This document shows, one piece after another, positions 1-8,821 of a stretch of 64,000 nucleotides of DNA. Each line of letters starts with the position of its first letter. Positions within the stretch are counted from its first letter, which is position 1. The notes below the pieces were generated by a model that saw only the letters and a list, made by a program, of their open reading frames with translations, had not been told where the DNA came from and did no database searches. The translations under genes were made by a program, and so were the position numbers. Origin of the DNA: GCA-2705995 sp965661625 (GTDB lineage: Bacteria; Bacteroidota; Bacteroidia; Flavobacteriales_G; Salibacteraceae); the NCBI GenBank assembly GCA_965661625.1, contig CBFIEM010000001.1:186001-250000 (forward strand), in the 5' to 3' direction.

Positions 1-1175
1 AGGTCATAATCATATACTGAATTTGGCGTAGTTAATGACGAGTAGCCATAACGCAGGATGCGCGTGTTAAAATCGCGATTATTACCAAGGTATGCAACAT
101 ACGTATCCTCCCCAAAATCAATGTAATGTTCTTCAGACCTATCCCAAGGTATTACCCTGATGTGGGTAAGACCACCTGAGCGTTCATTGATTACTAAAAA
201 CTGATCAAATAGTTCGATATCCTCGAGCAGCACGTCTTCACGATGTGCAATTACCTCTTCCCAGTTGGACTTTTCCGATGTTTGAACCGAAGTCTTCATA
301 AGGCGGAAGTTCTTTGCATTCCAATTGGTAAGGATGTAGAAATGGTCTTGATAATGTGCAACACTGTATTCTAGGTCGCGTTCACGGGGCTGAATCAGGG
401 TAAATGAAGCTGTGGGGTCTGATGCAGAAATGTATCGGTACTCGCTTGAAACCGTTGCCCAACTACCTATTAATATAAATGCCTTCGACTTCGACTTAAA
501 AACTGCGCAGTTAAACGTGTCGTCTGATTCTGTAAAAATAAGCTCATCCTCGGCTTGAGTAGTACCCATTTTATGGCGGTACACATGTGCACTCCGCAAT
601 GTTTGTTCGTCTTTTATGGTATAAAAAACGTACTCATCATCGGCACTCCAAGCAATAGAACCGGTTGTGCCTTTGAGCACATCTGTTAGCAGTTCACCAG
701 AAACTAAGTCTTTAAAACGAATGGTATAAATTCGTCGGCTCACGGTATCCTCTCCGTAAGCTAGTTTGGAACTCGCTGTATTCAAGGAAATTCCTCCAAT
801 ATTATAATAGGCGTGGTCTGCAGCCAATTCATTCACATTCAGCATTACCTCCTCTGGTGAATCCATTGTATTTATTCTTCTGCAGTATAGCGGGTACTCT
901 TTGCCCTGCTCAAATCGCGAATAATACCAATAGCCATCTTGAAAGTAGGGAACGGACTCATCATCTTCCTTAATTCGCCCTTTAATTTCTTGGAACAACG
1001 CCTCTTGAAAGCCTTCTGTGTGCTCAAGCTGGGAAGAGGTGTAGTCATTTTCCTGATTTAAATAAGCAATCACCTCAGGGTTCTCACGCTCATTCAGCCA
1101 GAAATAAGGGTCTACACGGACATCTCCATGCATTTTTAATTCTTTTGGATCTTGTTTTGCCTCTGGCACCTTCAT
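1..1175 (-). CDS. ptrB: Oligopeptidase B / prolyl oligopeptidase family (S9A), N-terminal part, runs off the left edge
   Basis: The reverse strand encodes about 390 residues of an S9A serine peptidase that cuts short peptides after basic residues (family knowledge). The N-terminus has the hallmark HGDxRxDPYFWLxER-type block, followed by ENPEVIAYLNQEN and then blade repeats of the beta-propeller. The catalytic alpha/beta-hydrolase domain lies outside the window, so activity cannot be judged. In-frame ATGs exist at 1247, 1208 and 1175. I prefer 1175 because family members start just before the PEAKxxPKEL-type segment, and because an exact TAnnTTTG box sits at 1196-1203, downstream of the two other candidates. 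It is divergent from the TonB-dependent receptor gene across a palindrome-rich spacer. Confidence 0.85.
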   Translation of the reverse strand, partial: MKVPEAKQDPKELKMHGDVRVDPYFWLNERENPEVIAYLNQENDYTSSQLEHTEGFQEALFQEIKGRIKEDDESVPYFQDGYWYYSRFEQGKEYPLYCRRINTMDSPEEVMLNVNELAADHAYYNIGGISLNTASSKLAYGEDTVSRRIYTIRFKDLVSGELLTDVLKGTTGSIAWSADDEYVFYTIKDEQTLRSAHVYRHKMGTTQAEDELIFTESDDTFNCAVFKSKSKAFILIGSWATVSSEYRYISASDPTASFTLIQPRERDLEYSVAHYQDHFYILTNWNAKNFRLMKTSVQTSEKSNWEEVIAHREDVLLEDIELFDQFLVINERSGGLTHIRVIPWDRSEEHYIDFGEDTYVAYLGNNRDFNTRILRYGYSSLTTPNSVYDYD

Positions 1176-1195
1176 ACGCTTGCGATTTTCTTTTG

Positions 1196-1203
1196 CAAAA
1201 CTA
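1196..1203 (-). promoter_or_regulatory. Putative -7 box of the oligopeptidase B gene
   Basis: The reverse strand reads TAGTTTTG, an exact match to the Bacteroidota -7 consensus TAnnTTTG, 21 bases before the ATG at 1175. No clear -33 TTTG is seen. If real, it rules out the upstream start codons at 1208 and 1247. Confidence 0.45.
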
Positions 1204-1230
1204 ATCATGTGCCTATATTGTGTGGAATTT

Positions 1231-1309
1231 TGCATGAAATGAATCATGCAATTGGGGTATTGAAACTTGTTTCAGACTAATTTTAGTTTAATATTGTATG
1301 CACGCATAC
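1231..1309. repeat. Three perfect inverted repeats in the divergent spacer
   Basis: Three separate palindromes lie in 79 bases: TGCATGA-N6-TCATGCA (1231-1250), TGAAAC-TT-GTTTCA (1261-1274) and GTATGC-AC-GCATAC (1296-1309). The last overlaps the start of a -7-like box (1307-1314) of the rightward gene. All arms are 6-7 bases without mismatch. They look like operator sites for one or more dimeric regulators; that function is inference. Confidence 0.6.
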
Positions 1310-1314
1310 CTTTA
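1307..1314 (+). promoter_or_regulatory. Putative -7 box of the TonB-dependent receptor gene
   Basis: TACCTTTA matches TAnnTTTG at all but the last base and lies 14 bases before the ATG at 1328. Its first bases overlap the right arm of the GTATGC/GCATAC palindrome, a position where a bound repressor would block RNA polymerase. Confidence 0.35.
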
Positions 1315-1327
1315 AGACGAACACCTC

Positions 1328-4204
1328 ATGTCAAGTAAGACGATTCATACAGCACGAAAATCTTGGTGGATAACTGGTTTATTCGCTTTGCTAATTTGCT
1401 GTTTACCAGCGTTTTCACATGCCCAAGGCGGCACGGTGAGCGGGAAAATTATTGATAATAGTACAGGCCAAACACTCATTGGGGCAAGCGTAATACTTCA
1501 AGGAACCCAAATCGGAACTACTACAGACATAGATGGAAAATTTTCATTAAAAATACCTCAAGCACCTCCTTTTACGCTTGAAATATCTTTTGTTGGATTT
1601 AAGAAACAGTTGATTCCAGTTTCTTCATTTGACCAAAAAATCAGTGTTAAGCTCGATTTAGACAATGTGATGCTCGATGCTGTTGAAATAGTTGATACGC
1701 GTATTTCTGACCGCCAAAAACAAGCCGCATTAACTGTGGAGAGCTTGGATATTATTGCCATAAAGGAGGCGCCATCTGGAAGTTTTTATGAGAGTTTAGC
1801 TAACCTGAAAGGTGTTGATATGACAAGTGCTTCACTTGGGTTTAAAGTAATTAACACACGTGGATTTAACTCAACATCTCCCGTAAGATCATTACAACTT
1901 ATTGACGGTGTTGACAATCAGTCTCCGGGGTTAAACTTTTCATTGGGTAATTTCTTGGGCGCCTCAGATTTGGACGTTATGAAAGTAGACATTATAGCTG
2001 GTGCCTCTTCTGCTTTTTACGGACCGGGCGCGTTCAATGGGGTCATTAATATGACTACTAAAGACCCATTTACTTTTCCGGGTTTGAGTGCATCCGTTAA
2101 GGTAGGTGAGCGGAATATGACTGAAGCTGCTGTGCGTTGGGCACAAGTTATCAAAAACAAAGAGGGAGAAGCCAAGTTCGGATACAAGTTGAATGTATTT
2201 TACCTCCAAGCATTGGATTGGGAGGCCGAGAATTACAACCCCATTGAAGATAGTGATGTTCCCGGTTCTAATCCTGGAGGCTTTGATGCTGTAAATGTTT
2301 ATGGTGATGAAGACGTATTAAACAATAACGATTTTACTGATCCGAGTAGCAGTTTACAGACACCTGGATTGGGAAACTTCTTTCCGACTGGTTATCGCGA
2401 AATTGATCTGGCCGATTACAATACGGAGAACCTCAAGCTCAATGCGGCATTTCATTACAAAATCAAGAAAGACCTTCAGGCAATTTACAGTGTGAATTAT
2501 GGTTACGGGACTACTGTTTACCAAGGTGATAATCGCTACAGTTTAAAGAACATTCAGTTTTTACAAAATCGCTTAGAGCTTAAAAAAGAGGATAAGTGGT
2601 TTGTGCGAGCATATGCTACACACGAGGATGCTGGAGACTCTTATGACATCGTTACTACGGGTATCCGTTTGAAAGAAGCTGCATACGATCAGGCCTTGTG
2701 GAACGGAAATTACCGAACCAACTGGGTGCAATATAGTAGGCAGTTTACACGACTCCCCGGATATCCGCAGTTCAACGGCAATCAACAAACGCTAGAAGAG
2801 TGGCATCAAAACGACTACCTTCCTTTTGCTGCCCTTTACAATGATTCGTTAACCCGCTGGCATGCGTTGAACAGAGCAGAAGTTGACGCTGATCCTAGGT
2901 CGCAAGTTGGAGACCCTTACATTCAGCCTGGTACTGCTCGTTTTGACAGTGCTTTTAATGCCATCCGCTCTCGAAAGTTTACAGAAAATGGGGCCTTATT
3001 TTTTGATCGCTCCGCACTTTATCATGCTCATGGTGAATATAAGTTTAAGCCGTCATGGGCGGAGATTACTGTTGGTGCAAATTTCCGGGCCTATACCCCA
3101 AATTCAGAAGGGACCATCTTCAGTGACACGCTGGAATACACGGAAGTGAAAACAGATAGTGGTATTGTACGAACTGATTCTGCATACCGCAGGATTACAA
3201 ATACCGAATTTGGAGTTTACGTAGGGGCGGAAAAACGATTCATGGACGATAAGTTAAAACTGAATGCAACGCTGCGGATGGATAAAAATCAAAACTTTGA
3301 TTACGTATTTAGCCCGGCTGTTTCCCTTGTATACAGCCCCAATATAGACCATACGTTTCGAGCTACCTTTAGTAGTGCTGTGCGCAACCCTACACTTGCT
3401 GATCAATACTTGTACTATAATGTGGGACGCGCAATTCTTATAGGTAATTTGGATGGGTATGATAGCCTAATTGTTACGGAATCAGTGCTTGACTTTTTTG
3501 AATCCTCGGGAAACTTTGACCTTTTAGAATACTTCGATGTCGATCCAATCAAGCCTGAACAGGTAAGAACAGTAGAGGTTGGTTACCGAGGGACTTTAGC
3601 CCAAAAAGTCTATGCAGATGTTTCTGCATACCACAGTTGGTATACCAATTTCATTGGTTATGTTATTGGTGTAGATGGTCGCCCTACCCTTTCTGGGGGG
3701 TTTCCCTCCATCGCTGATCCGCAAGTTTACAGGGTTGCTGCTAATGCTCAAAGTCAGGTAACTACGCAAGGTTTTTCGGTAGGGGTTAATTACTATTTCA
3801 TAAAGAAATACTCACTTAACGGAAACTACAGCTATAATAAGCTTACTTCTGGTGAAGACGATCCAATTATACCTGCATTTAACACACCCGAACACAAATA
3901 CAACATCGGAATAACAGGACGGGACATCACGTTGCCATTTATTAATTTAAAGCATGTGGGTTTTGGTGTAAATTACAAGTGGGTTGACGGATTCCGATTT
4001 GAAGGGTCTCCCCAATTTACTGGAAACATTGATGCTTATGGACTTGTAGATGCACAAGTGAATGTAAATGTTCCAAAAATCAACTGCACGTTCAAAGCAG
4101 GAGCATCGAATATTTTAGACAACCGCGTTTTCCAAGTGTACGGTGGACCACGCGTTGGAAGGCTGGCTTACTTCTCCATAATTTATGATTGGAGCACGCG
4201 CTAA
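1328..4204 (+). CDS. TonB-dependent outer-membrane receptor with N-terminal carboxypeptidase-regulatory-like domain
   Basis: This is a 958-residue outer-membrane transporter powered by TonB. A signal peptide ends near residue 33 (FSHAQ). A CarboxypepD_reg-like beta-sandwich follows (about 36-115, with VSGKIIDNSTGQTLIGASV and a DIDGKFSL turn), then a plug domain (about 145-245, including INTRGFNS, LIDGVDNQSPG and the GASSAFYGPGAFNGVINM signature), then a 22-strand-type barrel ending in an aromatic-rich final strand (FSIIYDWSTR). No SusD partner is next to it, so it is not a classic glycan-uptake pair. The next gene, 37 bases on, encodes a secreted hydrolase-fold protein and is probably co-transcribed. 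The ligand cannot be told from sequence. Confidence 0.92.
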   Translation: MSSKTIHTARKSWWITGLFALLICCLPAFSHAQGGTVSGKIIDNSTGQTLIGASVILQGTQIGTTTDIDGKFSLKIPQAPPFTLEISFVGFKKQLIPVSSFDQKISVKLDLDNVMLDAVEIVDTRISDRQKQAALTVESLDIIAIKEAPSGSFYESLANLKGVDMTSASLGFKVINTRGFNSTSPVRSLQLIDGVDNQSPGLNFSLGNFLGASDLDVMKVDIIAGASSAFYGPGAFNGVINMTTKDPFTFPGLSASVKVGERNMTEAAVRWAQVIKNKEGEAKFGYKLNVFYLQALDWEAENYNPIEDSDVPGSNPGGFDAVNVYGDEDVLNNNDFTDPSSSLQTPGLGNFFPTGYREIDLADYNTENLKLNAAFHYKIKKDLQAIYSVNYGYGTTVYQGDNRYSLKNIQFLQNRLELKKEDKWFVRAYATHEDAGDSYDIVTTGIRLKEAAYDQALWNGNYRTNWVQYSRQFTRLPGYPQFNGNQQTLEEWHQNDYLPFAALYNDSLTRWHALNRAEVDADPRSQVGDPYIQPGTARFDSAFNAIRSRKFTENGALFFDRSALYHAHGEYKFKPSWAEITVGANFRAYTPNSEGTIFSDTLEYTEVKTDSGIVRTDSAYRRITNTEFGVYVGAEKRFMDDKLKLNATLRMDKNQNFDYVFSPAVSLVYSPNIDHTFRATFSSAVRNPTLADQYLYYNVGRAILIGNLDGYDSLIVTESVLDFFESSGNFDLLEYFDVDPIKPEQVRTVEVGYRGTLAQKVYADVSAYHSWYTNFIGYVIGVDGRPTLSGGFPSIADPQVYRVAANAQSQVTTQGFSVGVNYYFIKKYSLNGNYSYNKLTSGEDDPIIPAFNTPEHKYNIGITGRDITLPFINLKHVGFGVNYKWVDGFRFEGSPQFTGNIDAYGLVDAQVNVNVPKINCTFKAGASNILDNRVFQVYGGPRVGRLAYFSIIYDWSTR

Positions 4205-4241
4205 ATTTTTATTACCTTGTGCACGATTAAAACACGACTAT

Positions 4242-6026
4242 ATGAAAAACTTTTTACGATTAGGGGTATCCGTAGCAATAATGGCAGGCGCAATATCTGT
4301 GCAAGCTCAGGAACGCTACCTCGACGAAATTTTTGACGATTCTGAAATTGTTACTCAGTTCAATCAGACTTACGGTATTAATGTTGATTATTTAAAAAAT
4401 CCGAATTTACTTGACCCTCAATTTCTAGGGACTAATGCCGCTCAAATTCAGGCTGAGCACAACCAAATTCGAGACTCAATATTAGCCGGAGCTGCAGCTA
4501 ATATTCCCATTAGCTTTTTCCTGCCTTATGATAGTGACCAGTCGACAATCATTAAGCTGACTGATCCTCAGACGCCATTCAACATGTTGAAAATGGACGT
4601 GTATATGCCAAATCCAGCTGTAGATGCCGAAACTGCTCGACCAGTTATGGTATACATCCACACGGGAAACTTTTTACCTAAAGCCATCAACGGTGGGGTA
4701 ACTGGTGCCAAAGATGATTCTGCAGCGGTTGAATTGTGCAGGCAGTGGGCTAAGCGCGGTTACGTTGTAATTGCTCCAAACTACCGTTTAGGTTGGAACC
4801 CTGCACAAGGTACATCTCAATTTACCAAAACGTACACCTTGTTGAATGCAGTTTATCGCGCTATGCTCGATGTTAAACAAGCTGTTCGAGTAGCACGATC
4901 GCAAGCTGCAACCCTTGAAATAGATCCAACGAAAGTTGCTATTTATGGTCAAGGATCAGGTGGTTATGTAGCTCTGGCATACAATTCTTTAGATAGCTGG
5001 GAAGAAACGGACAACATCAAGTTCAATCAAGGTCAGCCAATCAACATAATTGACACGAGTGTTGTTGGTAACCTTGAGGGTCAGGGTGGTTTATTAAACT
5101 TTTACTCTTATCAAGGCGCAGGAGCACCAGGTGATCCCGGAAATTCTGGAATTGCTGCATGTGTAAACGCGGGTGGAGCACTAGGGGATATCTCTTGGAT
5201 TGATGGAAATGAAGCTCCTTTCATTACAATACACGCTGTTCGTGACCAGTTTGCGCCATTCGATACGGGTACCGTTATCGTTCCAACAACAAATGAGCTT
5301 GTAGTTGATGTAAATGGCCCAAACACATTTATGCCATTTGCTAATAGTTTTGGTGTAAATGATGCCTGGAGAAATATGCCAGCGCAGCGTCAGGACGGTT
5401 CCTTTGATGAAGTTACTTTGCGCGCTCGCTCGCTTTATGGCAGAACGTTTAACAACATTCCATTAATCAACATCAATGATCCAGTGACGGTTTCTAATGA
5501 TGCTGAAGGACTGTTTGCATTGGAGCTTCCTGAGGGAGAAGGGTCACCATGGGAGTGGTGGGGTGTAACTGATTTCGAAAACTATTACGATGCGCTAACA
5601 GGTGCGGGTATTACGATTTCGTTTCCGAAAGCAAACATACTTGCTGGAGCAGCCCAGTCTAATCCAAACTCAAAAGCTACTTCGCTATTATACATTGATA
5701 GCATTCAGCAGTACATTCACCCTCGCCTTATGCTAAGCATGCAAATTGGTAACTGGGAAGTGCTATCAGTTGACGAAGTGGAGTTGTTAGATCAAACAAC
5801 ATCGGTATATCCTAACCCTTCTAATGCTGACGTATTCATGACATCAACAGAGGCTCCTATTACTTCTTACCAAGTTGTAGACCTTCAAGGAAGAGTTGTA
5901 ATGAATCAGCGCACGGTGAATGCTTTCAACACTTCTTTTAGTGTTAATCATTTACCTGCTGGTATTTACTTTGTTCAGCTTAACATGAACAATCAGCAAA
6001 TTGTGAAAAAGTTGATTCGCGAATAA
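4242..6026 (+). CDS. Secreted alpha/beta-hydrolase-fold (carboxylesterase-like) protein with T9SS type A sorting domain; nucleophile position is Gly
   Basis: The 594-residue product has a signal peptide (cleavage near QAQ, residue 23), an esterase-like domain (about 115-500) and a C-terminal type A sorting domain (about 520-594: VYPNPSN, DLQGRVV, LPAGIYFVQL, KKLIRE). The fold is recognised from PVMVYIHTGNF (oxyanion-loop region, 134-144), APNYRLGW (178-185) and a nucleophile-elbow sequence IYGQGSGGY (234-242). Carboxylesterases have GESAGG there. In the direct alignment the catalytic serine is Gly238 and a serine follows at 239, so the protein may be inactive or use a shifted nucleophile. The start at 4242 is chosen because it gives the signal peptide; an upstream in-frame start at 4185 would overlap the receptor gene. 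A terminator follows at 6045-6073. Confidence 0.8.
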   Translation: MKNFLRLGVSVAIMAGAISVQAQERYLDEIFDDSEIVTQFNQTYGINVDYLKNPNLLDPQFLGTNAAQIQAEHNQIRDSILAGAAANIPISFFLPYDSDQSTIIKLTDPQTPFNMLKMDVYMPNPAVDAETARPVMVYIHTGNFLPKAINGGVTGAKDDSAAVELCRQWAKRGYVVIAPNYRLGWNPAQGTSQFTKTYTLLNAVYRAMLDVKQAVRVARSQAATLEIDPTKVAIYGQGSGGYVALAYNSLDSWEETDNIKFNQGQPINIIDTSVVGNLEGQGGLLNFYSYQGAGAPGDPGNSGIAACVNAGGALGDISWIDGNEAPFITIHAVRDQFAPFDTGTVIVPTTNELVVDVNGPNTFMPFANSFGVNDAWRNMPAQRQDGSFDEVTLRARSLYGRTFNNIPLININDPVTVSNDAEGLFALELPEGEGSPWEWWGVTDFENYYDALTGAGITISFPKANILAGAAQSNPNSKATSLLYIDSIQQYIHPRLMLSMQIGNWEVLSVDEVELLDQTTSVYPNPSNADVFMTSTEAPITSYQVVDLQGRVVMNQRTVNAFNTSFSVNHLPAGIYFVQLNMNNQQIVKKLIRE

Positions 6027-6044
6027 TCGCGTTTTAGAGATGAT

Positions 6045-6073
6045 AAAAGGGAGCCCGTGGGCTCCCTTTTTTT
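6045..6073. terminator. Bidirectional rho-independent terminator
   Basis: A perfect stem GGGAGCC/GGCTCCC with a CGTG loop (6049-6066) is preceded by AAAA and followed by seven T. It sits between two convergent genes, the hydrolase ending at 6026 and the ArsC-like gene ending at 6091, and can serve both. Confidence 0.9.
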
Positions 6074-6090
6074 ATGGCTATTTGTGTGAA

Positions 6091-6444
6091 TTAGTTTTTT
6101 AGTGCTTCTGCTAGAGCAGCAGTTGGTCTCTTTGAGTTTCCAATAAATAGTTCCCCGTCAATGATTGCTACGGGTCGCTTTAAAAAAGTATAGTCTTCTA
6201 GTAAGAGGGACCTGAAATCCATTTCGGTCAGCTCTTGCTCATGAAGTCCACGCTTTCTGAAATTCATTGCACGTTTACTAAATAAAGATTCATATGTATT
6301 GGTTAATTTCCGCATCTCCTCAAGCTGCTCTATGTTAATGGGGTCCTTTTTAATGTCAATCAACACTACATCATCCCCCGGCTTAACTTCATTAAGTATG
6401 CGCTTACAGGTACTGCACGTTCCAAGGTGATAAATCTTATTCAT
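6091..6444 (-). CDS. ArsC/Spx-family thioredoxin-fold protein
   Basis: The 117-residue protein belongs to the ArsC/Spx family (annotated as arsenate reductase family in Bacteroidota). The N-terminus has IYHLGTCSTCKRIL, with a CxxC at residues 10-13 as in Spx rather than the single catalytic cysteine of plasmid ArsC. The C-terminal half has the usual KRPVAIIDGELFIGN block (about 90-104). No arsenic-resistance genes (arsR, arsB, acr3) are nearby, so a role in arsenate detoxification is not supported by context. A redox or Spx-like regulatory role is equally possible. It is monocistronic and ends at the shared terminator. Confidence 0.8.
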   Translation of the reverse strand: MNKIYHLGTCSTCKRILNEVKPGDDVVLIDIKKDPINIEQLEEMRKLTNTYESLFSKRAMNFRKRGLHEQELTEMDFRSLLLEDYTFLKRPVAIIDGELFIGNSKRPTAALAEALKN

Positions 6445-6509
6445 GTCCGACAGATTAAATTAATTTTGAATCATACCCTTTCCCCTATCGACTACTAAGT
6501 CGTTCTGAT

Positions 6510-7604
6510 ATGACAAAGAAACAACGAAAAAAGCAAAGCCAAATTCGTGCTCTACTAAACCCCAAGAAAGTAATCATTCCTGTGGTACTTGGTTTGGCTG
6601 TTGCAGGTTATTTAGCATGGTCGGGGTTTGATGCAAATGCTTTTAGAAACATTTCATGGAATAATTCAAGTTATTTTTACATCGTGGTGGCCCTTGCAAT
6701 GGTCGTTGCACGTGACTTGGGTTATATGATTCGGTTGCGAATCTTAACTGATCAAAAAATAAGTTGGCGGAATGCTTTTGACGTAATCATGTTGTGGGAG
6801 TTTTCTTCTGCCATAACACCATCAGTTGTAGGCGGATCTGGTGTAGCCATCTTCATCATAAATAAGGAGGGGCTTACATTGGGAAGAAGCACTGCCGTAG
6901 TTATGACTACCGCATTCTTGGATGAATTGTTCTACGTAATTATGGTTCCCGTATTACTCGTTATAGTTGGTACTACGCAACTATTCCCCGCAGGTTTGGA
7001 ACGCACCTTTTTTGGCATCACCCTCGGAGCACAGGAGATTTTCTGGGTAGGTTACGGATTTATAATTGCATTAATTTCACTGATCATGTTTGGCATTTTT
7101 ATCAGCCCGTTACGGTTTAAGGCGCTACTTGTCAACCTGTTTAAACTTCCGCTGCTCAATCGCTGGGCAACGGCAGCCGAGCAAACTGGCGATGATATCA
7201 TCACAACTTCAATCCAACTTCGTCAAAAACCCATTCGGTTTTGGTTTAAAGCATTTGCGGCAACTTTTTTAAGTTGGACAGCGCGCTACTGGGTAACTAA
7301 CTTTATCCTGCTTGCATTTACATCCATTGCTTTTTATGATCACCTGTTAATTTATGCTCGGCAACTGGTAATGTGGGTTATCATGCTCATTTCACCAACA
7401 CCGGGAGGCGCAGGTATAGCCGAGCTTGCTTTCGAATCTTTTTTGTCGGATTATACCCCCGTTGGCCTCGCCGCAGCGATGGGCATCTTGTGGCGATTAC
7501 TAACCTATTACCCTTATTTATTCATGGGAGCATTGGTTTTGCCTCGCTGGATTCAGCGGGTTTATTTAAGAAGGAAGCTCATCAAATTCAAAGATCCTGC
7601 TTAA
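6510..7604 (+). CDS. Lysylphosphatidylglycerol synthase TM-domain family membrane protein (UPF0104)
   Basis: This is a 364-residue integral membrane protein with a lysine/arginine-rich cytoplasmic N-terminus (KKQRKKQSQ) and about eight hydrophobic segments. Family features include ARDLGYMIRLRIL near residues 69-81, the SAITPSVVGGSG block (about 95-106) and SPTPGGAGIAELAF near residue 295. These match the transmembrane half of MprF and its stand-alone relatives, thought to move lipids or lipid-linked molecules across the membrane. The aminoacyl-transferase half of MprF is absent, so lysyl-PG synthesis is not expected. It lies upstream of, but probably separate from, the trans-sulfuration gene, which has its own -7 box. 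Confidence 0.78.
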   Translation: MTKKQRKKQSQIRALLNPKKVIIPVVLGLAVAGYLAWSGFDANAFRNISWNNSSYFYIVVALAMVVARDLGYMIRLRILTDQKISWRNAFDVIMLWEFSSAITPSVVGGSGVAIFIINKEGLTLGRSTAVVMTTAFLDELFYVIMVPVLLVIVGTTQLFPAGLERTFFGITLGAQEIFWVGYGFIIALISLIMFGIFISPLRFKALLVNLFKLPLLNRWATAAEQTGDDIITTSIQLRQKPIRFWFKAFAATFLSWTARYWVTNFILLAFTSIAFYDHLLIYARQLVMWVIMLISPTPGGAGIAELAFESFLSDYTPVGLAAAMGILWRLLTYYPYLFMGALVLPRWIQRVYLRRKLIKFKDPA

Positions 7605-7619
7605 CCAGTTGCGCTTTTG

Positions 7620-7627
7620 TAAATTTG
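7620..7627 (+). promoter_or_regulatory. Putative -7 box of the trans-sulfuration gene
   Basis: TAAATTTG is an exact TAnnTTTG match 31 bases before the ATG at 7658. No convincing -33 TTTG is visible. Confidence 0.45.
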
Positions 7628-7657
7628 CCTCATTCTAGTTCTACGATTAAGCCAATT

Positions 7658-8812
7658 ATGGGAAGTAAATCAATGAAGTTTGGGACACAGGTGATTCATG
7701 GAGGGTTAAAGCCTGATCCATCTACTGGAGCTGTAATGACACCTATTTACCAAACATCCACCTATGCGCAAGACCATGTTGGTGAGCAACGCAAATTCGC
7801 CTATTCGCGAACTGGAAATCCCACGCGTGATGCCTTAGAAAAAAACCTAGCGGTTATTGAAAACGCGAACTATTGCGCATGCTTTGGAAGTGGAATGGCT
7901 GCCATAGATGCTGCGATAAAACTGCTCTCTCCCGGTGATGAAGTTATTTCATCTCAAGATCTATACGGAGGAACTTATCGCATTTTCAAAGGTACATTTG
8001 AAAAGTATGGCATTAACTTTCGGTTTAATGACCTTTCCGACTTAGGTGAGCTTGAATCATCCATTTCAGCACAAACCAAATTAGTATGGGTTGAAACCCC
8101 AACTAACCCAACGATGCAGGTTTTGGACTTAATCGGCTTAGCCGAAATCACTAAAAAACATAAGGTGCTATTAGCCGTTGACAATACGTTTGCAACACCT
8201 TATAACCAGCAACCATTGGCCTTGGGTGCCGATATTGTCATGCATTCCGCTACAAAATACCTAGGTGGCCATAGTGATGTGGTAATGGGGGCATTAGCGT
8301 TCAACAGCGAAACATTAGCTGAATCAATTTATTCCATACAAAACAGTACAGGTGCCATCCCGGGACCAATGGACTGTTTCTTGGTTATTCGGGGAATAAA
8401 AACCCTTCATTTACGCATGCAGCGACACGCAGAAAACGGCGAGCGCATTGCTCATTACTTACTACAACATGAACGTGTAAACCGCGTAAATTGGCCCGGA
8501 TTAAAGTCACATCCCAATTACGCGATTGCCAAACGACAAATGCGCACTTTTGGCGGTATGATTTCTTTTTCGCTCAAAGAAGAAACATTAACCTCTGCGA
8601 CCGACGTTTTAGCTAAATTTAACGTTTTCGCCTTAGCGGAGTCGTTAGGAGGAGTTGAATCATTAGCCAGTCACCCTGCAACCATGACACATGCAGCAAT
8701 TCCGAAAAATAAGCGCGAAGAAGCAGGGGTAACAGATTCACTCATTCGATTGAGTGTTGGAATAGAAGATGTGGAAGATTTGATTGCAGACTTAGAACAA
8801 GCATTAGAATAA
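7658..8812 (+). CDS. PLP-dependent trans-sulfuration enzyme (cystathionine gamma-synthase/lyase family)
   Basis: The 384-residue protein belongs to the Cys/Met metabolism PLP enzymes, acting in methionine or cysteine synthesis through cystathionine or homocysteine. Visible landmarks are RTGNPTRDALE (51-61, phosphate contact from the neighbouring subunit), CFGSGMAAI (75-83), AVDNTFATP (173-181) and the PLP lysine K200 in HSATKYLGGHSD. SLGGVESLASHPATMTH marks the C-terminal substrate region. The family contains MetB, CGL and O-acylhomoserine sulfhydrylases, and sequence alone does not separate them safely. An ATG at 7673 is an alternative start. The KtrA-like gene follows after 9 bases, suggesting co-transcription. 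Confidence 0.88.
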   Translation: MGSKSMKFGTQVIHGGLKPDPSTGAVMTPIYQTSTYAQDHVGEQRKFAYSRTGNPTRDALEKNLAVIENANYCACFGSGMAAIDAAIKLLSPGDEVISSQDLYGGTYRIFKGTFEKYGINFRFNDLSDLGELESSISAQTKLVWVETPTNPTMQVLDLIGLAEITKKHKVLLAVDNTFATPYNQQPLALGADIVMHSATKYLGGHSDVVMGALAFNSETLAESIYSIQNSTGAIPGPMDCFLVIRGIKTLHLRMQRHAENGERIAHYLLQHERVNRVNWPGLKSHPNYAIAKRQMRTFGGMISFSLKEETLTSATDVLAKFNVFALAESLGGVESLASHPATMTHAAIPKNKREEAGVTDSLIRLSVGIEDVEDLIADLEQALE

Positions 8813-8821
8813 AGGAACATT

